Assembly: GCF_003112515.1 (NCBI RefSeq)
Contig: NZ_BEVZ01000002.1
Span: forward strand, 1 to 64,000
Reading direction: 5' to 3'
DNA from: Streptomyces fragilis
GTDB taxonomy: Bacteria; Actinomycetota; Actinomycetes; Streptomycetales; Streptomycetaceae
DNA: 64,000 bases
Below the pieces are notes generated by a model. That model was given only the letters and a program-made list of their open reading frames with translations, did no database searches and was not told the origin of the DNA. This document shows positions 14,257-22,900 of the stretch, in pieces; within the stretch, counting starts at the first letter, position 1, and each line of letters begins with the position of its first letter. The position numbers were made by a program, and so were the translations under genes.

Positions 14257-15780
14257 ATGCCTGAACGCCGTACCGTCGCACTCGTCACCCTTGGCTGCGC
14301 CCGTAACGAGGTGGACTCGGAGGAGCTCGCAGGCCGCTTGGAGGCGGACGGCTGGGCCCTCGTGGAGAACGCCGAGGACGCGGACGTCGCCGTCGTCAAC
14401 ACCTGCGGCTTCGTGGAGGCCGCCAAGAAGGACTCCGTCGACGCCCTCCTCGAGGCCAACGATCTCAAGGGCCACGGCCGGACCCAGGCGGTCGTGGCCG
14501 TGGGCTGCATGGCCGAGCGGTACGGCAAGGAGCTCGCCGAGGCGCTCCCCGAGGCCGACGGCGTGCTCGGCTTCGACGACTACGCCGACATCTCCGACCG
14601 GCTGCAGACCATCCTCTCCGGCGGTGTCCACGCCGCCCACACGCCGCGCGACCGGCGCAAGCTGCTGCCGATCAGCCCCGCCGAGCGCCAGGCGGCCACC
14701 GACGTCGCCCTGCCCGGGCACGGCGCGGCCGCCGACGCCGAGCCGGCCCCGGCCGACCTCCCCGAGGGCGTGGCCCCGGCCTCCGGTCCCCGCGCCCCGC
14801 TGCGCCGCCGGCTGGACGGCGCCCCGGTGGCGTCGGTGAAGCTGGCCTCCGGCTGCGACCGGCGCTGCTCCTTCTGCGCCATCCCGTCCTTCCGTGGCTC
14901 CTTCATCTCCCGCCGCCCCGGCGACGTCCTGAACGAGACGCGCTGGCTGGCCGAGCAGGGCGTCAAGGAGATCATGCTGGTCTCCGAGAACAACACCTCC
15001 TACGGCAAGGACCTGGGCGACATCCGCCTGCTGGAGACCCTGCTGCCGGAGCTCGCCGAGGTCGACGGCATCGAGCGGGTGCGCGTCAGCTACCTGCAGC
15101 CCGCCGAGATGCGCCCCGGCCTGATCGACGTGCTGACCTCCACGCCGGGCGTCGTGCCGTACTTCGACCTCTCCTTCCAGCATTCCGCGCCCGCCGTGCT
15201 GCGCGCGATGCGCCGCTTCGGCGACACCGACCGCTTCCTGGAGCTGCTGGACACCATCCGCTCCAAGGCCCCCGAGGCCGGCGTGCGGTCCAACTTCATC
15301 GTCGGCTTCCCCGGTGAGAGCGAGGCGGACCTCGCCGAGCTGGAGCGTTTCCTCAACCACGCCCGTCTCGACGCCATCGGCGTTTTCGGGTACTCGGACG
15401 AGGAGGGCACCGAGGCCGCCGGGTACGACGGCAAGCTCGACGAGGACGTCGTCGCCGAGCGGCTCGCCCGGGTCTCCCGGCTCGCCGAGGAACTGGTCTC
15501 GCAGCGCGCCGAGGAACGCGTGGGTGAGACGGTCCGGGTGCTGGTGGAGTCCGTCGACGAGGAGGACGGTGTGTACGGGCGTGCGGCGCATCAGGCGCCG
15601 GAGACCGACGGCCAGGTCCGGCTCACCGAGGCCCAGGGCCTGCGGGTCGGAGAGTTCGTCGAGGCGAAGGTGATCGCCACCGAGGGCGTCGACCTGGTCG
15701 CCGAGCCGGTGGGCGGCGCGCTGCCGGCCGCCGGCGCCTTCCCGGGCGGCCGGGCGGAGCGCGCGGAGGCGACCGGATGA
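14257..15780 (+). CDS. rimO: ribosomal protein S12 methylthiotransferase RimO
   Basis: A radical-SAM enzyme that adds a methylthio group to the conserved aspartate of ribosomal protein S12. The 507-residue protein has the UPF0004 domain with auxiliary cluster cysteines Cys14, Cys50 and Cys84, then the radical-SAM motif CDRRCSFC (Cys200, Cys204, Cys207), and a C-terminal TRAM domain (about 420-490). The [12 protein letters not shown] start and long insert before the SAM domain fit RimO, not MiaB; the MiaB paralogue is encoded at 39614. Its stop overlaps the pgsA start (ATGA), indicating translational coupling in a rimO-pgsA-cinA operon. Confidence 0.95.
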   Translation: MPERRTVALVTLGCARNEVDSEELAGRLEADGWALVENAEDADVAVVNTCGFVEAAKKDSVDALLEANDLKGHGRTQAVVAVGCMAERYGKELAEALPEADGVLGFDDYADISDRLQTILSGGVHAAHTPRDRRKLLPISPAERQAATDVALPGHGAAADAEPAPADLPEGVAPASGPRAPLRRRLDGAPVASVKLASGCDRRCSFCAIPSFRGSFISRRPGDVLNETRWLAEQGVKEIMLVSENNTSYGKDLGDIRLLETLLPELAEVDGIERVRVSYLQPAEMRPGLIDVLTSTPGVVPYFDLSFQHSAPAVLRAMRRFGDTDRFLELLDTIRSKAPEAGVRSNFIVGFPGESEADLAELERFLNHARLDAIGVFGYSDEEGTEAAGYDGKLDEDVVAERLARVSRLAEELVSQRAEERVGETVRVLVESVDEEDGVYGRAAHQAPETDGQVRLTEAQGLRVGEFVEAKVIATEGVDLVAEPVGGALPAAGAFPGGRAERAEATG

Positions 15781-16493
15781 GCGGCGTACCGGCGTCCGCG
15801 GCGGGCGCCTCGCCCGAGACGGAGGTCCTGATGGACGAGCCCGTCGAGCCTCTGGGCGCCCGGCCGGCGGCCAAGGGCGGCAAGATCGCGGCGGCCGCCG
15901 TCAACCAGGCCAGCCTGTGGAACGTGGCCAACCTGCTCACCATGTTCCGGCTGGTGCTGGTGCCCGGGTTCGTGATGCTGATGCTGGCCCAGGGCGGGTA
16001 CGACCCCGCCTGGCGCTCCTTCGCCTGGGCGGCCTTCGCGGTGGCCATGTTCACCGACCTGTTCGACGGCCACCTGGCCCGCACCTACAACCTGGTCACG
16101 GACTTCGGCAAGATCGCCGACCCGATCGCCGACAAGGCGATCATGGGCGCGGCGCTGGTCTGCCTGTCCTGGCTGGACGAGCTGCCCTGGTGGGTCACGG
16201 CGGTGATCCTGGGCCGGGAGCTCGGCGTCACGGTGATCCGCTTCCTGGTCATCCGGTACGGGGTGATCCCCGCCAGCCGGGGCGGCAAGCTCAAGACGCT
16301 CGCCCAGGGCATCGCGGTGGGCATGTACATCCTGGCGCTGACCGGGTGGCTGGCCACCCTGCGCTGGTGGGTGATGGCGGTGGCGGTCGCGCTGACCGTC
16401 GTCACCGGTCTGGACTACGTCCGTCAGGCGATCGTGCTGCGCCGGCAGGGAATGGCCGAGCGCCGGGCCGCGTTGAGGGGGAGCAAGGCATGA
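15777..16493 (+). CDS. pgsA: CDP-diacylglycerol-glycerol-3-phosphate phosphatidyltransferase
   Basis: A membrane enzyme of the CDP-alcohol phosphatidyltransferase family, making phosphatidylglycerol phosphate from CDP-diacylglycerol. The 238-residue protein has a soluble N terminus (1-45) and about five or six membrane helices. The catalytic signature D-x2-D-G-x2-A-R-x8-G-x3-D-x3-D is intact (DLFDGHLAR then GKIADPIAD, about residues 95-115). It overlaps rimO by ATGA upstream and cinA by ATGA downstream. Mycobacteria keep a similar pgsA next to clgR and ftsK, which supports the assignment. The exact phospholipid product is inferred from family and context. Confidence 0.9.
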   Translation: MSGVPASAAGASPETEVLMDEPVEPLGARPAAKGGKIAAAAVNQASLWNVANLLTMFRLVLVPGFVMLMLAQGGYDPAWRSFAWAAFAVAMFTDLFDGHLARTYNLVTDFGKIADPIADKAIMGAALVCLSWLDELPWWVTAVILGRELGVTVIRFLVIRYGVIPASRGGKLKTLAQGIAVGMYILALTGWLATLRWWVMAVAVALTVVTGLDYVRQAIVLRRQGMAERRAALRGSKA

Positions 16494-17059
16494 CGTCCGC
16501 GGCTGCCGAGGCCGTCCTGATGCTCACCTACCACGGGGAGACCGTCGCTGTCGCCGAGTCCCTCACCGGAGGGCTGGTCGCGGCCGAGCTGACGGAGGTC
16601 CCGGGGGCCTCGAAGGCGTTCCTCGGCTCGGTGACGGCCTACGCCACCGAGATCAAGCACCGGATCCTCGGCGTCGACGAGCAGCTGCTCGCCGAGCGCG
16701 GGGCGGTGGACGCGCAGGTCGCGGAGCAGATGGCGCGGGGCGTGCGGGAGGCGCTGCGCGCCGACTGGGGCATCGCCACGACCGGAGTGGCCGGGCCCGA
16801 GCCCCAGGACGGGCAGCCCGTCGGCACCGTCTACGTCGCTGTCGTGGGCGGTGCGACCGACGGGGAGGATGCGTCCGAGGGCGGGAAAGTGCGCGCTCTG
16901 CGGTTGAACGGCACACGGGCGGAAATTCGTATGGAGAGTGTTCGGAGCGTTCTCGCGCTGCTCGTGGAAGCGCTCCTCGACGCCAAGGGAACCGAGCAGA
17001 CGGGTCAACGGCAAGGAAACGAGCGGACGCAGGATACGGAACGGAACGGGGGGATCTGA
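16490..17059 (+). CDS. cinA: CinA C-terminal family protein (NMN amidohydrolase PncC type)
   Basis: A 189-residue stand-alone CinA C-terminal domain. The motifs VAESLTGGLVAAELTEVPGAS, AYATEIKHRILGV and ATTGVAGPEPQDGQPVGTV are those of nicotinamide mononucleotide deamidases, which recycle NMN to nicotinate mononucleotide. The N-terminal MoCF-like domain of full CinA is absent, as is usual in this lineage. Residues after about 165 form a polar, Gln/Glu/Thr-rich tail that is probably disordered. ATG overlaps the pgsA stop (ATGA). The biochemical role is inferred from family membership. Confidence 0.9.
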   Translation: MTSAAAEAVLMLTYHGETVAVAESLTGGLVAAELTEVPGASKAFLGSVTAYATEIKHRILGVDEQLLAERGAVDAQVAEQMARGVREALRADWGIATTGVAGPEPQDGQPVGTVYVAVVGGATDGEDASEGGKVRALRLNGTRAEIRMESVRSVLALLVEALLDAKGTEQTGQRQGNERTQDTERNGGI

Positions 17060-17168
17060 TGTTTGCAGCCCTGAGTGAACACGACATCGCTCCCCGCACG
17101 GCCGCGGCGCGAGGCGGTACGGTGGGGCGAGAAGGATGCGGCTACGCGGTCCGAGGAGGGAGCCACCG

Positions 17169-17549
17169 ATGATTCTGCTCCGTCGCCTGCTGGGTGACGT
17201 GCTGCGTCGGCAGCGGCAGCGCCAGGGCCGTACCCTGCGCGAGGTCTCGTCCTCCGCCCGGGTCTCACTCGGTTACCTGTCCGAGGTGGAACGCGGGCAG
17301 AAGGAGGCGTCCTCCGAGCTGCTCAGCGCGATCTGCGATGCGCTGGACGTGCGCATGTCCGAACTGATGCGGGAGGTGAGCGACGAGCTCGCTCTCGCCG
17401 AACTGGCCCAGTCCGCGGCCGCAACCGACTCCTCCGCCGTACCGGCCCCGGTACGCCCGATGCTGGGTTCCGTCTCGGTGACGGGCGTCTCCCCGGACCG
17501 GGTCACCATCAAGGCCCCCGCGGAGGCCGTCGACGTGGTCGCAGCCTGA
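17169..17549 (+). CDS. clgR: transcriptional activator ClgR (Clp gene regulator)
   Basis: A 126-residue Xre-family regulator with one helix-turn-helix (about 15-70; [27 protein letters not shown]). Position after ftsK-pgsA-cinA matches actinobacterial ClgR, which activates clpP1P2, lon and chaperone genes. The protein ends in Val-Val-Ala-Ala; in Streptomyces and Corynebacterium ClgR is itself a Clp substrate and C-terminal alanines act as the degradation tag (established knowledge), so the same loop is likely here. ATG 17169 is chosen for the GGAGGGAG site 6 nt upstream. A strong terminator follows. Confidence 0.88.
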   Translation: MILLRRLLGDVLRRQRQRQGRTLREVSSSARVSLGYLSEVERGQKEASSELLSAICDALDVRMSELMREVSDELALAELAQSAAATDSSAVPAPVRPMLGSVSVTGVSPDRVTIKAPAEAVDVVAA

Positions 17550-17570
17550 GCCTGGCCCGAGTCACCGGAC

Positions 17571-17607
17571 GGGGCGTACACGCACCTTGTGCGTGTACGC
17601 CCCGTTT
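17571..17607 (+). terminator. terminator after clgR
   Basis: A perfect 15-bp stem GGGGCGTACACGCAC with loop CTT, followed by GTTT, 21 nt after the clgR stop. Confidence 0.9.
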
Positions 17608-17666
17608 GCCGTGCCGCCTGGGCGGGGTCATCGTGAAGTGACACGTCGGCTGACGAGGAGCTGCGC

Positions 17667-18137
17667 ATGTACGTCGTGAAGAGCCCTTTGCCGGATGAGG
17701 ACCTCAAGGTGGTCGGGGGCGCGCTGCAGGGCGCGCTGGTCGACCTGGTGGACCTGTCGCTGGTCGCCAAGCAGGTCCACTGGAATGTCGTGGGCCCCCG
17801 CTTCCGCTCGCTGCACCTGCAGCTCGACGACGTGGTGACCAGCGCCCGCGCTCACTCCGACTCGGTCGCCGAGCGGGCCTCGGCCCTCGGCGTCTCCCCG
17901 GACGGCCGTGCGGCCACGGTCGCGTCCGGGTCGGGCATCTCGACGGTCGCGGACGGCTGGATCAAGGACGGCGACGCGGTGCGCGCCCTGGTGGACGCGC
18001 TGGGCGCCGTCATCGGGCGCATGCGCGCACGGGTCCAGGAGACGGAGCAGCCCGACCCGATCACGCAGGACCTGCTGATCGGCATCACCGCGGACCTCGA
18101 GAAGCACCACTGGATGTTCCAGGCGGAGAACGGGTAG
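17667..18137 (+). CDS. dpsB: Dps-family ferritin (DpsB-like)
   Basis: A 156-residue Dps protein. Dps dodecamers oxidise and store iron and compact DNA in stationary or stressed cells. The ferroxidase signature of the second helix is clear: KQVHWNVVGPRFRSLHLQLDD carries the His, and the following His/Asp/Glu residues act across the dimer interface. The family's usual length is 150-190, so this is a short form with minimal tails. The name follows the S. coelicolor gene in this position as I recall it. GAGGAG lies 6 nt before ATG 17667. GTTT (17604-17607) and GGGTCA (17625-17630), 17 bases apart, loosely resemble a SigB/SigH-type stress promoter. Confidence 0.88.
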   Translation: MYVVKSPLPDEDLKVVGGALQGALVDLVDLSLVAKQVHWNVVGPRFRSLHLQLDDVVTSARAHSDSVAERASALGVSPDGRAATVASGSGISTVADGWIKDGDAVRALVDALGAVIGRMRARVQETEQPDPITQDLLIGITADLEKHHWMFQAENG

Positions 18138-18219
18138 GCCTCCGGTCCGGGCGGCCGCGGGCAGCGGGCTCGCCGTGTCGGGGCGTGAGCCGCCGTCCGG
18201 GCGGAGCGGGAGGTGCCGC

Positions 18220-18453
18220 ATGGGCGTGGCGGTGAGGGTGACGCTGGGGCTCCTGTGGTGGTGGGCCGCCCTGCGGCTGGCCCTCGCCCCGCGGGCGTCC
18301 GGCGCGGTGGAGGCGGGAGTGGTGCTGGGCGGGTGGACCGTGAGTCTGCTGCCGGTGCACTGTGTCGCCAAGGAGCGGGCCACGGGCGTCGTCGCCACGG
18401 GGCGGTGGCTGCGGGCGTGGCGCGGGCGGCGGGCGGGGGACGCGGGAGGATGA
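18220..18453 (+). CDS. small hypothetical membrane protein
   Basis: A 77-residue protein with two hydrophobic segments (about 5-22, VRVTLGLLWWWAALRLAL, and 27-48) and a strongly basic C terminus (RWLRAWRGRRAG), so the tail is probably cytosolic. ATG 18220 has GGAGG 7 nt upstream, and third-position GC is high, both supporting a real gene. I do not recognise a family. It sits between dpsB and the convergent glycosylase gene. The 155 bp after it show nothing I can name. Confidence 0.6.
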   Translation: MGVAVRVTLGLLWWWAALRLALAPRASGAVEAGVVLGGWTVSLLPVHCVAKERATGVVATGRWLRAWRGRRAGDAGG

Positions 18454-18608
18454 CGCCCGGGCCCCGGAGCCGGGGGTGCGGTGCAGGGGGCCGACGCCAA
18501 GGGCTCGGCAGGCGTGAGGTTCCGTGCGGTGCGGGTGGTCCCGCGTCGGCGTGCGGTGCGGGCACGGTCCGTACGGTGGGGTGCCGGCTCGGGGTGGGGC
18601 TCGGGGTG

Positions 18609-19427
18609 CTAAGGCGTCGGGCCCGACTGGCAGTGGGGGCACCAGTAGCTGGGACGGTCGTCCTGGTCCGCGAGCCGGATCGGCGTGCCGCAGCGCAGAC
18701 ACGGGCGCGAGGCCCGGCCGTAGACGTAGAGGTTCTGCCCCGCCTGGCGCCCCGCGGGCACGGCCGGGCGCGACGGCGGCGTCGTGCGCCTCTGGTGGCG
18801 GTTCCGGTTGGCCACCAGCAGCCGTCGCGCCATCTCCGGCAGGGCCGCCGCCCGGTCGGCAGGCAGCATCCCGTACGGCAGCCACGGTGTCACCCCGAGC
18901 AGGAAGCACAGCTCGCACTTGTACACGTTGCCGATGCCGGCGAGGTTGCGCTGGTCCAGCAGGGCCTCGCCCAGCGGGCGGTCCGGCTCACGCGCCAGGT
19001 TGGCCAGGGCGACGTCGGGGTCCCAGTCCGGGCCCAGCAGGTCGGGCCCCAGATGGCCCACGGCCTTGTCCTCCTCGGCGGTGCGCAGGAGCTCCAGCAC
19101 CGGCAGCCGGTAGCCGACGGCGGTGTTCTCCGCCGTGCCCAGCACCGCACGGATCTGGTGGTGCGGCCCGGGCAGCCGCAGCCGGGGGCCCGCTCCGGGC
19201 AGGACCTTCCAGGAGCCGTCCATCCGCAGGTGCGAGTGGAGCGTGAGATCGCCCTCCAGCCGGGTCATCAGGTGCTTTCCTCGGGCGACGACCTCCAGCA
19301 CGGTCCGCCCCGTCAGGTCCGAGGTGGCGAAACGGGGCACCCGCAGGTCGCTGCGGAGCAGCACGCGGCCCGCGAGGGCGTCGTGCAGGTGCTTCGCGGT
19401 GAGCCATACGGTGTCGCCTTCGGGCAT
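18609..19427 (-). CDS. Fpg/Nei-family DNA glycosylase/AP lyase
   Basis: A base-excision repair enzyme removing oxidised bases and nicking the abasic site. The 272-residue protein starts MPEGDTV, placing catalytic Pro2 and Glu3 at the processed N terminus. The helix-two-turn-helix holds the Asn-containing motif AGIGNVYKCEL, and a C-terminal zinc finger is formed by CLRCG and CPHCQ. GDTVWLTAKHLH favours the Nei (endonuclease VIII) branch over Fpg. It is transcribed toward the small membrane protein gene. The start codon is preceded by CACCCT with a 6-nt gap and no clear ribosome site, so leaderless expression is possible. Confidence 0.92.
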   Translation of the reverse strand: MPEGDTVWLTAKHLHDALAGRVLLRSDLRVPRFATSDLTGRTVLEVVARGKHLMTRLEGDLTLHSHLRMDGSWKVLPGAGPRLRLPGPHHQIRAVLGTAENTAVGYRLPVLELLRTAEEDKAVGHLGPDLLGPDWDPDVALANLAREPDRPLGEALLDQRNLAGIGNVYKCELCFLLGVTPWLPYGMLPADRAAALPEMARRLLVANRNRHQRRTTPPSRPAVPAGRQAGQNLYVYGRASRPCLRCGTPIRLADQDDRPSYWCPHCQSGPTP

Positions 19428-19512
19428 GCCTCAAGGGTGCCCCAGCGGAGGCCGCTCAAGGGGGCCGGCCGGGGGCGCATCGTCACGGGCGTCCGCGGTG
19501 AGCCGTGCGCGC

Positions 19513-19800
19513 GTGCGGCCGCCCTGACGGGTCGGGTCCGCGTGCGCGGCGGCGGCGGGTCGGTTCGGACGCACTGCTGCGGTTGCCCGGGCCGCGGCCG
19601 CCTTGATGGGCCGGGTCCGCGTGCGCGGCGGTGGCGGGTGGGTTCGGACGCACTGCTGCGGTTGCCCGGGCCGCGGCCGCCTTGATGGGCCGGGTCCGCG
19701 TGCGCGGCGGCGGCGGGTGGGTTCGGACGCACTGCTGCGGTTGCCCGGGCCGCGTTCGCCGCCGCGGGTCGGGTCCGCGTGCGCAGCAGTGGTGGGTGGG
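19513..19800. repeat. 79-bp tandem repeat array, about 3.6 copies
   Basis: The word GGGTCCGCGTGCGC starts at 19534, 19613, 19692 and 19771, and GGTTCGGACGCACTGCTGCG at 19562, 19641 and 19720, both an exact 79-bp step. Copies two and three are almost identical; the last copy decays. Because 79 is not a multiple of three and no start signal is present, it is not coding. It fills most of the 481-bp gap between the glycosylase and lhr genes. Confidence 0.9.
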
Positions 19801-19908
19801 GTTAGCAGGTACCGCCGTGGCTGCTCAGGGCGTGTCCGCGTCGCCGTGGGACGGGCCCGCACACGCAGGCCCGACCCGGCGGGAGTCGCACGCACCGTCG
19901 CGGTGAGG

Positions 19909-22900
19909 TCAGGCCCGCATCCGCAGCCCCCGCGGGGTGGCGACGAAGCCGGCGCCCTCCAGGACCGCACCGGGCGGCGCGCTCAACGCGGGCTCACCGT
20001 TGACGCGCTCCACCGTGACCGTGCCCAGGGACCCCGCCCGGGCGGCCCCGGCGAGCGCCTCGGCGGCCTCCCGCAGCCGTGCGTCACGGTCGGCGGGGAG
20101 GTCCGGCTCGGCGGGCCAGGCGAGCAGGCTCTTGCCGCCGCGCTCCATGTAGAGGACCAGCTCGCCGTCGACCAGGACCACCAGGGAGCCGGCCTTGCGG
20201 CCCGGCTTGTGCCCCGCGCCGCCCGGCGGCTCGGGCCAGCCGAGGGCGGCGCCGTAGGCGTTGGCGGGGTCGGCGGCGGCCAGCACCACGGCGCGGGAGG
20301 CGCCCGCGTCACGACGGCCGCCCGGACGTCCGGCGAACGTGCCGGGGCCACCGGACGGGCCGGCGATCGGCGCGGGACCCCACGGCTGCGGGAACCCGTC
20401 GTCGGAGCCCCCGTCGCCGTCGGTGGCCCCGGGGGCCGTGCCGCCCCACGGGTCGGCGGGCGGGGACGCCTCGCCCCGCTCGCGGGCATTGGCCGTGGCG
20501 CGCAGCCGGTCGACGGCGCCCTCCATGGCGAACTGGGCGGCGCCGAGCCCTTCGACCACGTAGCCGCGGCGGGCCTGGCCGACCTCCTCCAGGGCCGCCA
20601 GCACCCGGTAGACGGCCGAGAAGCCGCCCTCGACGCCCTCCGCGCCGACCGCGCCCCGCGTCACCACGCCGTGCCGGTCCAGCAGCGTGCGGGCCAGGGC
20701 GGTGGAGCGGACGGTGGCGTCGCCCTCCCGCTCGGGCAGCAGCGACCAGCGGCCCGCCACCGTGGGCGGACCCGTGCGGGAGGCGGGACGGTGGGCCGAC
20801 GCGGCGAGCGAGCCGTACCGCCCCCGGGGCACCGACCGCCTGGCCCGGTGCGCGGTCGACCCCGCCGTCCGCCCCGAGCCCAGCAGCGCCCGCATGGGGG
20901 CGAGGGTGTCGTTGGTGAGCCGGCCCGACCAGGCGAGGTCCCACAGGGCGTCCGCGAGCTGAGGGTCCGTGACGTCGGGGTGGGTGGTGGCGCGGACCTG
21001 GTCGCCGATCTGCCGGAAGAACAGGCCGTACCCGCCGGACAGGGCGGTCAGCACCGACTCGTGAAGGGCGGTCAGCTCCAGCGGATGGGCGGGCGGGAGC
21101 AACAGGGGAGCCGTGTCGGCGAGGTAGAGGGAGACCCAGCCGTCCTTGCCGGGCAGCGAGCCGGCGCCCGCCCAGACCAGCTCACCGGCCGAGGTCAGCT
21201 CGTCGAGCAGCGCCGGGGTGTACCCGCTGACGCGGGAGGGCAGGACCAGCTTCTCCAGCGCGGAAGCGGGCACGGAGGCGCCCTGGAGCTGTTCGACCGC
21301 CCGGACCAGCCCGTCGACCCCGCGCAGCGTGTGGCCCCTGCCGATGTGCTGCCACTGGGGCAGGAACTGGGCGAGGGCGGCGGGCGGGGCCGGCTCGAGC
21401 TCCTCGCGCAGCGCGGCGAGCGAACGGCGCCGCAGCCGCCGCAGCACCGTGGCGTCGCACCACTCCTGGCCGATGCCCGCCGGATGGAACTCGCCCTCGA
21501 CGACCCTGCCGCTCGCCGCGAGGCGGCGCAGGGCGCCCTCGGTGACCGCGACGCCCAGCCCGAACCGGGCGGCGGCCGAGGCCGAGGTGAACGGGCCGTG
21601 GGTGCGGGCGTAGCGGGCCAGCAGATCGCCGAGCGGGTCCTTGACCGGCTCGGTGAACGCCTCGGGGACGCCGACCGGCAGGGCGGTGCCCAGGGCGTCG
21701 CGCAGCCGGCCCGCGTCCTCCACGGCGGCCCAGTGGTCGGCGCCGGCGATCCTCACCCGGATCGCGCGGCGGGCCGAGGCCAGCTCCTCGGCCCAGCCCG
21801 GCTCGGCTCCCCGCTCGGCCAGCTCCGCGCCGGTGAGCGGGCCGAGCAGCCGCAGCAGGTCGGCGACGCCCTCGCTGTCCTTCACCCGCCGGTCCTCGGT
21901 GAGCCACTGCAGCTCCCGCTCCAGCTCGGCGAGCACCTCGGCGTCGAGCAGCTCGCGCAGCTCGGCCTGGCCGAGGAGCTCGGCCAGCAGCCGCGAGTCC
22001 AGGGAGAGCGCGGCGGCCCGCCGCTCGGCGAGCGGCGAGTCGCCCTCGTAGAGGAACTGGGCGACGTAGCCGAACAGCAGGGAGCGGGCGAACGGCGAGG
22101 GCTCGGGGGTGGTCACCTCCACCAGGCGGACCTTGCGGGACTCGATGTCGCCCATCAGCTCGGTCAGGCCGGGCACGTCGAACACGTCCTGCAGACACTC
22201 GCGGATCGTCTCCAGGACGATCGGGAAGGAGCCGAACTCGCCGGCCACCGACAGCAGCTGGGACGCCCGCTGACGCTGCTGCCACAACGGGGTCCGCTTG
22301 CCGGGGTTGCGGCGGGGCAGCAGCAGGGCGCGGGCCGCGCACTCGCGGAACCGGGAGGCGAACAGGGCGGAGCCGCCCACCTGGTCGGTGACCAGCTGCG
22401 GGACGTCTCCCTTGTCGAAGACGACGTCGGCCGCGCCCACCGGGGCCTTCTCGCCGTCGTACTCCGTGCCCGCCCGGGAGGGCTCCTGGTCCAGCAGGTC
22501 CAGGCCCATCAGGTCGGCGTCCGGCAGGCGCAGCACGATGCCGTCGTCGGCGTGCATCACCTGGGCGTCCATCCCGTACCGCTCCGACAGCCGCGCGGAC
22601 AGGGCAAGCGCCCAAGGGGCGTGGACCTGCGCACCGAAGGGGGAGTGGACGACGACCCGCCAGTCGCCGAGCTCGTCGCGGAAGCGCTCCACCACGATGG
22701 TGCGGTCGTCGGGCACGTGGCCGCAGGCCTGGCGCTGCTCGGTGAGGTACGCGATGACGTTGTCCGCCGCCCACGCGTCCAGGCCGGCCGCCAGCAGCCG
22801 CAGCCGGGCGTCCTCCTCGGACAGCGCGCCGACCTCGCGCAGGAACGCGCCGACCGCGCGCCCGAGTTCGAGCGGGCGGCCGAGCTGGTCGCCCTTCCAG

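Noticed and set aside
19513..19800. CRISPR array
   Set aside because: The repeats are directly abutting 79-bp units without unique spacers.
19431..19970. Minus-strand frame through the 79-bp repeats (Pro/Arg-rich repeats)
   Set aside because: A 79-bp step shifts frame each copy, so the peptide is not truly repeated, and it runs into lhr.
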